From: Euonymus europaeus
Lineage: Eukaryota; Streptophyta; Magnoliopsida; Celastrales; Celastraceae
Direction: 5' to 3'
NCBI GenBank assembly: GCA_963580455.1
Contig: OY756971.1
Span: 18,933,001-18,997,000 of the forward strand
Length of the DNA stretch: 64,000 nucleotides
Shown here: piece after piece, positions 9,641 through 20,244 of the stretch
Numbering within the stretch: position 1 is the first letter of the stretch
Layout: each line of letters begins with the position of its first letter
Made by a program: the position numbers and the translations under genes
The notes under the pieces: model-generated
What the model was told of the DNA's origin: nothing
The model's database searches: none
The model's input: only the letters and a program-made list of their open reading frames with translations

Positions 9641-12343
9641 TTGCTTACAAAAAGGGAGAAATTAATTTGGATTTTTTTTAATTTATTTAGGCTATGGTTA
9701 TTTGATCTAGGGAGAGTTACTAGTTCTGTGGTTCTGTCATTGTTGAAGTTCTAGTTGAACTAGGCGGTCAATGAGAGTGTTTGATTATGGGTTTTGTCAA
9801 GCAAGTGTCAAGGGAGAGTTTGTAAGGTTTATTATGTGATACTATACTTGATTAATATAATATTTCAATTTAGAATACCTGAGATCCACATTAGGTATGC
9901 ATGATGGGTTAAAGTTAAAGATCATTAATGTTGTCATGTATACTACATATACCCTACATAAATACAAAGTGATTCTAGGTAAGCTACACGTAGCCTATAT
10001 GAGCATTAGTTTTTGGAAACTTGCATCTTGGGTTTTACGTGATTTGATTTTATGTATTAATTGATAACTAATTTTATTTAATTAATTGATTTGGTTAAAT
10101 TGATTGATTGGAATAAAATCAAGTTTGTTTGTAGTAATGGTTATCCTTCCTTATTAAGATTTATCTATTTCCTATTTTTAGAGATAAATCATCTCCTTAA
10201 ATTAAAGAAGTATTTTCTTATCTTTTATGACCTTGATTCCAAGATTAGAACGCAATCTTTTACAAATTTCATGGGTCAATATTGTGCATATTTTTTAGGC
10301 CATAATCTAGGATTTTCTTGGTTCATACACATATCATATATATTGCCTTTGGTAGCCAAATAATCCTAAGTATTTTACTCACCTATTTTGAACCGAAAGC
10401 TATTATTTTTGAACGAGTTTTTGTGTTGATAAAATTCATGTATTCTTACATTACACTTTGAGGACATTTTTGTATGTTCTTGGAGTTTGAAGACTTCAGT
10501 GCGACTATAAAATATCGCGTGAAAAAATCTACTTGTGATTGGGTGAATCGAGTAATAAACTAGTGTTGGTGATGTGGATCATGACTCTATGGATATTCTT
10601 GTAACCTTTATGTGAATAGTAGATTGTTCTAAAGGTTGATGGCTATGGACTCCCGAAGTTTTTTCTTGAATTAGATTTTTCTCGTAAATATAATGTCGCA
10701 TTATTTGATATTTTAGTATTCAATTTTTCAAAACCCTAAAAATTCATCATTATGATAAGAACAAGACAATGAAATAGAAGACATGACGTTGGCTTCAAAT
10801 GGACAAATTTAGATATAACGGAAACAAAAATGACGATGCATGACAGGAAGGACATGCTCAGCCCACTGTATCTTGCTTGAGTTGTCGCTCGAGTGACAAT
10901 GGTGCTTCATAATAATGATAGTGAAAATTTTGGAATGTTTATAAAAAGTGATAAGAAAAATGATATGTTAAAAATGTAAAAAATAATCGTATTGGAGAAA
11001 TGTTTTGGAATAAAAAAATGGAGAAATTGTTTTATTCAAAAATATATTTTATTGATGTGATATATTGACAGAGAATGAGAATTTAAACCCATTATTTTAA
11101 TTTTAATATTTAAACTCACTTTTTAACATAAAAATTTGTGCATACCCACATTGTTCACTTGATAAGATGTGGCAGAAACTGTCATACCTACCTTTTCTTT
11201 TTTTTAATATATAAGTATGTAGACATGACACAAATTATATATAGAGAGAGAGACGGAATTAAATTAAATTCACAAAACCAAATAAAAAAAAATTTCAACC
11301 AAATGACAACAATCTGTCTTTTTTTTTCCATTTCTTCTTTAGATTTAGGCCCTCCATTTTCTTATGTTGATTTATGCAATTAAATAACCCATTTATTGCC
11401 TTTGAAGACCAACACTTATGAAATCTCTTTTTTATAGGATCCTTATAGCCGAAATTGAAAAAAACAAAAGAAAATAAATTATTATTATAATTAAAATATT
11501 TTTTAAAAATGTTTTAAAATCAAAAGTATTTTGGTGGACAAAAATATCTGGGTGATCAGTTAGTGTAAAAAGAATCTTTGACATATGAAAAAGTAATTTT
11601 TTTATTAAAATCGTTAATATATATTAATAACATTTTTTATTTTTTTTATTTGGTATAAGTGGAGTTTGACAGTGAATAACTGACTCCAGTGATGTGATGT
11701 TTGTAGGGGAGTGGGGGTAAAAGAGAGAATAAATTTATGAGGCACAGATTTTCATATAAAAGTGTGTCTATTAAAGATGTGTTTTAGACGAAATAGAGGT
11801 GGGATTAAGTAAAATTTAGAGAACATTTTCAAGTTTGTCTATTGGAATTGCTCAAGAATGTGTGATAATCTTATATTTTGAAAACATATCTGTTGGATGA
11901 GAATATGTCTCATAGGGTATAAATTATCGTAAAACGTAAAATTGAGAGTGTTTGAGAGTATGAATAACAGAGTATAAACTAACATATATATTACTATAAA
12001 CAGAAGTGTCGCAGTTAAATAATAATCAAATATTAATAAAGTTAGAGATAGATATTTATCAGGCTGTGTTATTTTGCAGCCCTCAGAGGGCCCATTTAAC
12101 TCCATAATCCTATGACTTTTAAAAGAGAGATAAATATATCGGAATGGCAGGCAAAAAATCCAACTAAAATTCTTATCTTAATCTACTATTAAAATAGTAA
12201 ATTATTTGGATAAGAACGAAGACAGGATAAGACTCCACTAGCTAACAAAAGCATAAAAAAGTACAGCTTTGTGAGTCCATTTTGTCAGTTTCAGATCCCT
12301 AATAAAGTCGGTTCAAGTGATCAAATTGAGCTTGTTTGAGCAA
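9641..12343. other. AT-rich intergenic DNA
   Basis: No gene supported. Frames at 10091-10363 and 11138-11383 have plain AT-rich composition and no family resemblance. The 3' part (11600-12300) should include the promoter of the small gene at 12344, but no clear TATA box could be fixed. Confidence 0.5.
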
Positions 12344-13092
12344 ATGGGTTCGTTGATGGCAGGATGGGACTCACCAGCCCATGATCCTAAACAAGGTAAT
12401 TAATCTCATTAATTAAGGATCGATTTTAAGAGCTTACTAGTTATGAATTTATGCGATCTGTTTCGTGAGTGCAGATTCTAACATGTGTAGGTGGATTTTC
12501 AGTGAATTATAGAAGAAACAAGTCTTTTACAAAAGAAAACATTGAATCTTACTGGAGATCAAAGAAACAAGTGGAGGAAGAACACCTCAAGGCCATTTCT
12601 TCTAGTTCTAGCCCATCGAGTTCTGGTGGCAGTCATAAGGTCTGTCGGTCTGTTTTTCTTTGCGAACTTAAAACAAACACTTGATGTGCGTAAATAGTTC
12701 CTTAATTATCTAACAAGCCTATGCTGTCAGTTGCCACAGGAGCTCACAGTTGGGGAATATGAAGCTAAATTTCAAAGATCAATCTCCTTGCCTCATTCCA
12801 CAAACGAAAAAAAGGGTTTAGTGGGAACCCCTGAAACAATACTGGAAGATATCATAAAGGAAGATGGCTGGTAATTATGCACAGTTGGTGCCATGAAGCC
12901 TTCTTTATTTTTTCTTGTAATCATAAAGTTAAAACCAAGATTTATGATTGCAGGTGGACAAGGAGCAACTGGGCATTTCTGAATGAACCACCTGTGCATG
13001 AAAGGGCTTCCAACTCATACGTTTCTCAGTTCCATACAGCAAACATGGCTCCCTCGACCTCGAGAGTCGATGGGGAAGTTGCTACTGGCTAG
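12344..13092 (+). CDS. Small conserved-looking plant protein of unknown function, four exons
   Basis: Proposed join: 12344-12395, 12491-12639, 12740-12870, 12954-13092, giving 156 residues ending VDGEVATG. All introns are GT-AG and keep frame. The protein starts MGSLMAGWDSPAHDPKQ. It has a charged stretch (SFTKENIESYWRSKKQVEEE), a Ser-rich linker (about 12 of 18 residues), a segment with TPETILEDIIKEDGWWTRSN and a C-terminal part with WAFLNEPPVHERA. There is no signal peptide or membrane helix. I do not recognise a named domain, but the compact acidic/tryptophan block KEDGWWTRSNWAFLNEPP looks conserved. The start is the first ATG upstream that splices in frame. A second acceptor at 12502 would also stay in frame and drop four residues. 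The likely 3' UTR runs to about 13330. Confidence 0.65.
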
Positions 13093-13420
13093 TTTTAGTT
13101 ACTTTTACTGTCTTGAGTCTAAACCTTGGTTTGTATCATATCCTATGCTGTGAAGAACTTGTACAGGATTTTCTTGAAGCGTCCAGTCCACTATGGGGAG
13201 TTATGTTTTGCATCTTAGCCATCCATTTTGTGATGATTAATGTAATCTTTGGATGGGTGTAATTTGTGAGTTTTAACTGTGAGGATCATGTAGAGAATAA
13301 GAGTAAACATCTCTGTTTAATAATGGAATTTTGTGAAAGTTGTACATCATGTAGTTTTTTCTTTTTGGCATGAAAGAAAGAAACAAGGCTATAAGTCAAT
13401 AGAGAGGTCATCTCAAATTT
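13093..13420 (+). other. Probable 3' untranslated region and trailer
   Basis: Follows the stop of the small gene. AT-rich, with 'aataagag' near 13298 and 'ttaataatggaa' near 13317 as weak poly(A)-signal candidates. No coding content. Confidence 0.35.
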
Positions 13421-13588
13421 ATGATCAGGATTTTTCTTAGGTTCCGTCCTCTTTTGGAAGGGACTATATTCCGCCTTAGTCTCTATCATTGGATGAATGC
13501 AAGTTCATCTTCACGGCCCGTGTAGAGCCGGCCTCATTCTACATTTGCAGGCTGCGGACGACGTGTTTTGTTCGACTGGAGCAATCAC
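13421..13588 (+). repeat. Direct repeat, copy A, flanking an insertion
   Basis: The copy runs from 'atgatcaggatttttcttag' to 'ctggagcaatcac' and recurs in diverged, longer form at 13934-14174. It contains 'tctatcattggatgaatgca' and a GC-richer stretch of the gcccgtgtagagccgg type. Confidence 0.7.
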
Positions 13589-13607
13589 AGGCGTGCCGAG
13601 CCATACA

Positions 13608-13930
13608 AAAAAAAAGGGAAATTCACCAGTAAATTCTGAAATGACAAATAATTCAATATTTCAAAACATACTCCAAATAATTCTGGAGAAAATTTATTAT
13701 TATTTTAATAAATTTTTATGCATATGACATATACAGACAGTTAGATTTTTTTTTTTTTTGTTTTAAAAACTTCAAAAACATTTTTTTCTCTTAAAATACT
13801 AATCAAATTTTTTTAAAAAAATAAATTCGGAAACAACATCAAAACCTTTTTCTAATAAAATTAATGATCGATAAGTTTAAATGTTCATTCGTCAAATTCT
13901 ATTAATAAATTCACAGAATTTCTCAAACTT
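13608..13930 (+). repeat. Dispersed repeat, related to 32745-33085
   Basis: An AT-rich segment opening 'gggaaattcacca' and closing near 'agaatttctcaaactt'. Shared landmarks with 32745-33085, in the same order: a short t-run followed by 'aaaaactt', then 'gatcgata(ag/tg)tttaaatgttcatt'. It lies between two copies of a flanking direct repeat. It is probably a degraded non-autonomous element; the class is not clear. Confidence 0.6.
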
Positions 13931-13933
13931 GGT

Positions 13934-14174
13934 ATGATGAGGATTTTTCTTAGGTACTGCCCTCTTTTGGATATTCCGTCTTTGTCTCTATCATTGGATG
14001 AATGCAAGTTCATCTTGATCGTTCATTTCTTATTTAAATAAAGACTCAAATGCTTTGTGTAGTTCGGGCTGGCCCGGCACAGATTATTACCTCGGCTGCA
14101 CGGCTCGTGTTGGGCCGCCCCATTTTACATTTACGGGCTGCAGACGAAGTGTTTTGTTGGGCTGGAGCAATCAC
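13934..14174 (+). repeat. Direct repeat, copy B
   Basis: Second copy of 13421-13588 with the same start (atgatgaggatttttcttag) and end (gctggagcaatcac) and about 70 extra bases in the middle. The GC-rich core reads 'ggctcgtgttgggccgcccc'. Confidence 0.7.
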
Positions 14175-14946
14175 TTAAAAAATAATTAGATGGGAACAAT
14201 AATTGTTAATATTGTTGTATCTTCCCTCTTATATCTTACATGTTTCTTCTTCTCACTGGATATATCTGCACTAATGATTATGTTGGAAGAATTTCAGGAT
14301 GTTTGTTGTAGAAATATCACATGACAATAGAGAAAATTGAAATAGAAAAGTGCAACAATCACGACACAAGAATTTAACGTGGAAAACTTCAAATTCGGAG
14401 AAAAATCACGGGTGTTGTCAAAAGACAACCAAGAGAACAATTTCACTATGTAGAAAATTTGTACAATCACACAGTCCTAATTTTTCTTCAAAAAGAAATC
14501 TAGGCAAATCCCGAAAATAAAATCCATTATTTTCTCTCTGTACTCACCGCACACCGCCCTAGAATTCTCTATATTTTGTACCCACAACACACTCATAAAC
14601 CTAGTAAAGCACTAGTATTTATAGAAGTGTCACTTCTCCCAATTCTAAATTGCTACCCAAGATGTTTTCAATTACAAATATGATACCAATTATATTCATA
14701 ATTAGAGAGAAACTTGGAAACATGTTTCCACAAAACAAGGATTCCTTTTGTAGCAAAAGAATTCAGAATGTTTCAAAATGAGCAACTTGAGATGTAAGAG
14801 AGAAAATGCAATGAGCCACTTGAGATGTAAGAGAGAATATGCTCCTAGTCCATATTATATGGAGGCTTTAAGAATGTTTCACAATGAGCCACTTGAGATG
14901 TAAGAGAGAGAAAATGCAATTATGAATTATTTATCTATTTTATCCG
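14175..14946. other. Intergenic; LTR-like debris and a short motif repeat
   Basis: The stretch 14320-14580 contains 'aatttaacgtggaaaactt' and similar text, often found in decayed plant LTRs in reverse. A 24-bp motif 'gagccacttgagatgtaagaga' occurs three times between about 14780 and 14910. No gene. Confidence 0.4.
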
Positions 14947-15165
14947 TGTTAGTAGCTTAGATGGTTGATGGGTTGCTCTCCGTCAAAGGATTAAGGATGC
15001 CAAGGGTTCGAGCCTTTAGCATCAACAACCCACGTGAAAGATGGGTTGGGGTGTTCGGGCTGCAGCCTTGATGTAATGGGCTAGACCCTTAGGCCCAGGG
15101 ATGGGTGCGTCCATGGGTGGGCTCGGGATTGACAGCTACGCCACTCCACGACAAGGAGGACCTGT
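14947..15165 (+). mobile_element. Candidate tRNA-derived SINE
   Basis: A tRNA-like A box (tagcttagatggttgatggg, near 14952) and a B box (gggttcgagcct, near 15004) are spaced about as in a RNA polymerase III promoter. A GC-rich unrelated body follows, ending near 15165. It cannot fold as a full tRNA. No clear poly(A)/T tail or target duplication is visible, so the right end and the class remain tentative. Confidence 0.38.
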
Positions 15166-15463
15166 AGGTTATTGGGCTCACTACATCGGTTTTCTTATGA
15201 ATTCTTGTGGAGGATCCCAAATGATGCGTTGAGGAACTGGTTAAGAATCTGCCCTAGCCAAGCTAATTGGACCAAGAGTAAGAGAACCAAGATTCAAGAC
15301 TCATTTAGCTGGAATGCTTATGTCAAATATACGAAGGCAATGAACAAAGAAGGTACAAAATTCTTATTTGATACAATACAAATTACAAATATATGTAAGC
15401 AATACTATTCATACTTGATGCCTTACAATTCCTTTTAGCAGAGTTTACCCTCCACATTACCAG

Positions 15464-18131
15464 TTAATCCAAACATAGTTGTGGGGCTGGATCTTGGAAG
15501 CCAAATCGAGTTAGAAGTTGTTGGCAAATCATATGCATGGTTGGTCTATGTTTTGGATTAGAGCACAAGCATTGCATTGCAAGTTCCAGGATCACTGTCA
15601 GATCATACTTAATTGCATGAGAAGGAGGTGGAAGGCGATGGTCCAAAACATCTTTCATTGCCATCTTCTCATCTGCCCGAATAGACAAAAGAGACTCAAG
15701 GATCTCACCTGGATGCTCTCCTTTGATCACTTCCACTGACAATACCCCAAAACTATACACGTCGCATTTCTCTGTTACCTTCATCATGTAAGCAAGCTCT
15801 GCAAATTCGAGGAATTAAAACTGCAGTTTGAGGAATTTATAATCACAGAGTGAAGATATTCAATACCTGGTGCAATATAACCATAGGTGCCTGCAATTTT
15901 AGACCAATTGGATGAATCGGTCCTGAGGAGCTTAGCAGTGCCAAAGTCTGATACATGAGCCTCGCACTTAGAATCCAGTAAAATATTGCTGCTAGATATG
16001 TCTCGGTGGACAATCGGCGGTAAGCATTCATGGTGCAAGTAACACAGGGCACGGGCCACACCTTGCACAATATTCAATCTTTTAATCCAATCTAATTCTT
16101 TGGCTGTTTCTTCTCTTCTCAGAAATGAGGTCAAGCTGCCCCTTTCAAGATACTCATAGACCAAAAAAGAGTGTCGAGCATTCGTGCAAAACCCGTGAAG
16201 TTTCACAATGTTTCGATGCTTTATCTCCAATAACGCCTTTATCTCAGTCAAGAACTCCTTTTGGAATGCATGCTCCCCATCACCCGGTGAGTGAAATTTC
16301 TTTACGGCCACAATGCCAGCGGAAGGCAATTCAGCTTTGTAGACTGTTCCAAATCTCCCTCTTCCAATGCGAAATGTGGGTTCAAAATCATTTGTTGCTT
16401 TAATGATTTCTTCATACATGATTCTTCCATCAAATGCTGATGATATCCAAGACAAGCATTTATCGTATGGGCTGCTCTTTTCGGCTTGAGGATCGATCTT
16501 TCTCTTTCTTCTGATGATGAAAATTCCAGTGACCGCGAGTACAAGAACAAGTGCTCCTAAAAGTGGGAGTAGAATGACTAAAATTTGGATTTTATGTTTG
16601 CCTCTATGAGAATTGTCACTGTGGATGTCAATACAAGATTGCAGTCCCGGAATGTCGCCACACAACTTTTTGTTTCCTCGGAATGCTACGAAGCCTGCAT
16701 CACTAATACTGTATGGTATACGACCTTGCAAATTGTTGTAAGATAGGTCCACAAATGACAATTTATACATATGGCTGAAGGATTCTGGAATGCCACCGGA
16801 GAGTCTATTATGAGAGAGATTTAGATTCTCCAATTGTTTCAAATCACCAACGTTTGTTGGTATATGACCTATGAGCAAATTATGGGAGAGATTTAGATAC
16901 TCCAATTGTTTCAAATCACTAATGTTTGTTGGTATATGACCTATGAGCAAGTTATTACTCAGATCTAGCCGAGAAGGTAAGAAAGGCTAATCAGTGTGAT
17001 TGGAATTTCATGGCTGAAACTATTTGAGGATAGGTCCAGATACTTAAGATTTGGGATCGATCCAAATTCTGGAGGAATGAATCCGGAAAGTCTGTTGTTA
17101 TTCAGATCAATCATCTCTACATTCTTCAATTTACCAAGCGTAGCCGGAACAGAACCATTGAGTTGATTTTTGTACAACACAAGATAGACAAGAGAATCTA
17201 AGTTTCCTAATTCCTTGGGAATGGATCCACAGAGATGATTACTGAAAAGCAAAAGACGGATGAGTTTTGTGAGGCCACCCAATGATTCCGGAATTGGGCC
17301 GGAAAGGTTTGTTTCATAGAGAAATATTGCTTCAAGAGATTTCAAATTTCCCATCTCCTGCGGAATGGAGCCAGAAATTTGGTTCTCGGATAGGGAAATC
17401 GTGGTTAGATTCTTCAATTTTCCAAAAGTAGAAGGTATAGGACCTGTTAGATTATTGGTGTCCATGAAGAGCTTAACCAAATTGGAGAGATTCCCCATTT
17501 CTGGAGGGATACTACCAATTAGAAAATTGTAAGAGAGATACAAAAACATCATGTTACTCAAGTTTCCCAAAGAAGTTGGAATCCGTCCCTCTAGATTGTT
17601 TCTTATTAAAGAAATCTCTTTGAGAGACTTTAACTTTCCTATCTCTGGAGTGATTGAGCCGTTGAGCTGATTGTGTCTGAGTCGCAGAAACTCAAGATGT
17701 GTTAATAGGCCAATTTCAGGTGGTATATTTCCAGAAAACCGATTGTATGACAAGTCGAGATAAGTGAGCTTGCTAAGATGACTGATTTGAGGTGGTATGG
17801 AACCACAGAGTTCATTGAAGCTAAGATCCAGATATGAAAGATTACAGAGGGATGAGAATGGAAATTCATGGAGTGTGCCTACAATACCTGAAAATAAGAG
17901 GCTGATTTTGAATACGCTTCCAGCTTTACAAGAAATTCTAGGCCAAGTGCATGGTGCATTATTTGGAGGAAAAGTCCATGAAGTTAGGCTAGACTGGTTT
18001 TTGAATTGAAGACTGGCTTTCCATTTGAGAAGAGCTTCGGCTTCTTCCTTAGACATGGAAGAAGCAACACACAGCAAAAAAAACAAGAGGAAAACAAAAA
18101 TAAGGGAGAGTGCTGGTGATGATTTAGCCAT
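15464..18131 (-). CDS. LRR receptor-like kinase (MIK2-like), one-base frameshift
   Basis: Reads 18131-15867 and 15798-15464, around a 68-bp GT-AG intron inside the kinase domain. Signal peptide (SLIFVFLLFFLLCVASS) is followed by an LRR N-terminal cap (ALLKWKASL...CTWPRISC), roughly a dozen or more plant leucine-rich repeats of the 'NLxxLxLxxNxLxGxIP' type, a membrane helix (VILLPLLGALVLVLAVTGIF) and a cytoplasmic kinase. The kinase shows glycine loop GRGRFGTVYKAEL, VAVKKF lysine, HRDISSSNILLD catalytic loop, DFGTAK and a complete C-terminal lobe ending APQLCLD. Such kinases sense peptides or wall signals at the plasma membrane. The frame breaks at 16965-16970: 'ctcggctagatctg' lacks one base, giving a TAG in place of G-L-D-L. 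This is either a recent pseudogene or a sequence error. Within the HRD loop, Lys of the common SSKN is Ser. Confidence 0.85.
15799..15866 (-). other. Intron in the kinase domain of the LRR kinase
   Basis: GTATTG...TTTGCAG on the minus strand, 68 bp. It splits the codon for Glu of the APE motif. The same position holds the border of the duplicate at 38438-38530. Confidence 0.8.
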
Positions 18132-19656
18132 GGAGTTTGTGCTGATGTGCAGTAGATAAATGGTGATTGCAACTCTTATAGTAATTTATATATGCTTTCT
18201 TTTGTTGTTTGTGAAGACTTGCTCAACTGTCATTGACTAAAAACGTGTGCTTTTAGGGCCGCAGAAATACTTAAAAACAAAATTAGGTTTCTCACTTAAA
18301 AGTCATTAAAGGTGTGGTCGAGCACAAACCCTAACTCCTACACTTTGTTAAATAAAATGTTCATAATATTGATTTCATAAATATTGTGTACTACAAAGAG
18401 AGCCCTTATGTAGGGTAATAGAAGAAAAATCAAACCTAGAGATGAATGAAACTTACAAGTTAAGAATACAACATAAGAACTTAAATCAAAATAAATTAGA
18501 AAACTATATAATCATCATAATATATATTTTAGGGAGATTTCGTTAGATATATGTCCTGTATAACCAATCTATACGGTTGTATTTGAAACGTATATTATAA
18601 TAGTACTATATTAGTTGAAATAATAAATTACAGTTATTTATATATTTGATACTTTTATTTAATAGTTGTGTTAAATATGTCTATAAATATTTGTTAAATA
18701 TCTCATTCTCAAGAGCTAAGAATATGAGTGACAAGTGATTTTTAATATAAATATCTTAAATCAAGTCCCTGATAGTAGAATACTAGAATTGTTAATTGGA
18801 CAATAATGGTTCGGAAGATCAGCATACTATTTGTTTTTTATGAAGATAGGATTGTGAGTCTCATGCAATCAAATATGTGACATTAGAACAAACAATATTG
18901 AAGATTTATTGTTAAATAAATGCTTCAAACATGACTTGTAAAATAATGAATCACATAGAGGTTTATTTCTTTATCAATGATTATTATTTATTTATGATTG
19001 TGTAAATAATTCTTAGACTTGATATGAAATAGTAGTCTTGTATATGAGTGATCGAATCTCGTAAATGTTGAGAATATTTATTTACAATTATGTCATTAAC
19101 TTCTATATTCTATCTTTAACTTCTATAATTCATAACCATTGCATCTTAACTCCGTTCCCGATAGATTCTTGAGCCCATAATTTTTATTTTTCATATAAAA
19201 TTTACGAAAAATATTACAATCCTATTTAAAACGTATTATTACTCACACTAAAAATTATAATAAATATCCCCTTCGTTATTTTGCCCTATCACATAAGCTA
19301 TCCCATGACTCGGGTATTACATCCAGACTCTTTAAAATTATTTTCCTTAGTAGACCAACTTCTTTTTGTTGGTGGAGTGGATAACTTCCATAAAAAATGG
19401 GTCTTGTAATAATCAAGAGACAAAATTTTTTAAAAAAATTGATGAAGAAATCTATTAACAATTGAACTCATTTGTTTGTGACATAGTAAAAAAAAACAGT
19501 GAACTCATTTTGTCCGCGAAATTATACCTGCAGTTTTCAATCATCGTAGATAGAAATATATTTTACCTGTGATTTTATAGACCGCAGATATATTTATTGC
19601 TTATTAATGGTAGCAAGGTGGGATTGGAGAATCAATTGATTTGTGAATAATTGACT
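18132..19656. other. Upstream region of the LRR kinase and AT-rich intergenic DNA
   Basis: The kinase promoter should lie in the first few hundred bases; a 'tatatatgc' A/T stretch at 18187-18195 (plus strand) could serve as TATA. The segment 18540-19150 has the texture of old transposon DNA, but nothing could be assigned. Confidence 0.4.
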
Positions 19657-19897
19657 TTAGAGCAAGTGCAATCAACAATTTCGGGCACTTCAAATTTTCC
19701 TATTGGGTCCCACATATATTACACATAATTGGGTCCCACTTATTTATCTACATCAACAAAACACATATCTCAATACAATCATATCAACAAAATATATTTT
19801 TCAATATAAGTTTTTCACTTTTCATTCACCAACACTCCAAATATCAAGTTTTAACAACATCTCTCTCTATTTTTATACCATTTTTATTTTTTTATTA

Positions 19898-20244
19898 TGT
19901 CAGCATATCTCGTCTTTTTATCTACCTTAGTTCTTCGTTCTTCAACTTGAAGACAACTCAAGTTATTGGATTACTAATGTTATTGGGCTGTAGCATATTC
20001 CTTTAGTTTTATCTGGTATTGGGCTGCCTTTACAATGGCCCATCTCTAGTTATTAGTGGTGTCACTTCATCAACGTCTCTTGTACGTCCCTGTCTTTATT
20101 TATAGACAAGATAGCTGTTTTGTTCAGTGTAGATGATTACAATTTTGAATGAAAAGCGTTTACTGTTCTTCTTCTTCCTCTGATCCTCTTCTTCTTCTCT
20201 CCTCTTGATCTCTGCAATTCTTCTTTGATTATCAGAATATAAGA
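19898..20244 (+). repeat. 5' LTR of the copia element
   Basis: 347 bp, starting TGTCAGCATATC and ending CAGAATATAAGA, identical by eye to 24805-25151. A 'ctttatttatagacaag' stretch near 20092-20108 is a possible TATA region. A CTT/CCT-rich run follows at 20165-20205. Confidence 0.95.

Noticed and set aside
14952..15020. Possible true tRNA gene
   Set aside because: A- and B-box words are present, but the acceptor and anticodon stems do not pair; SINE is the better reading.
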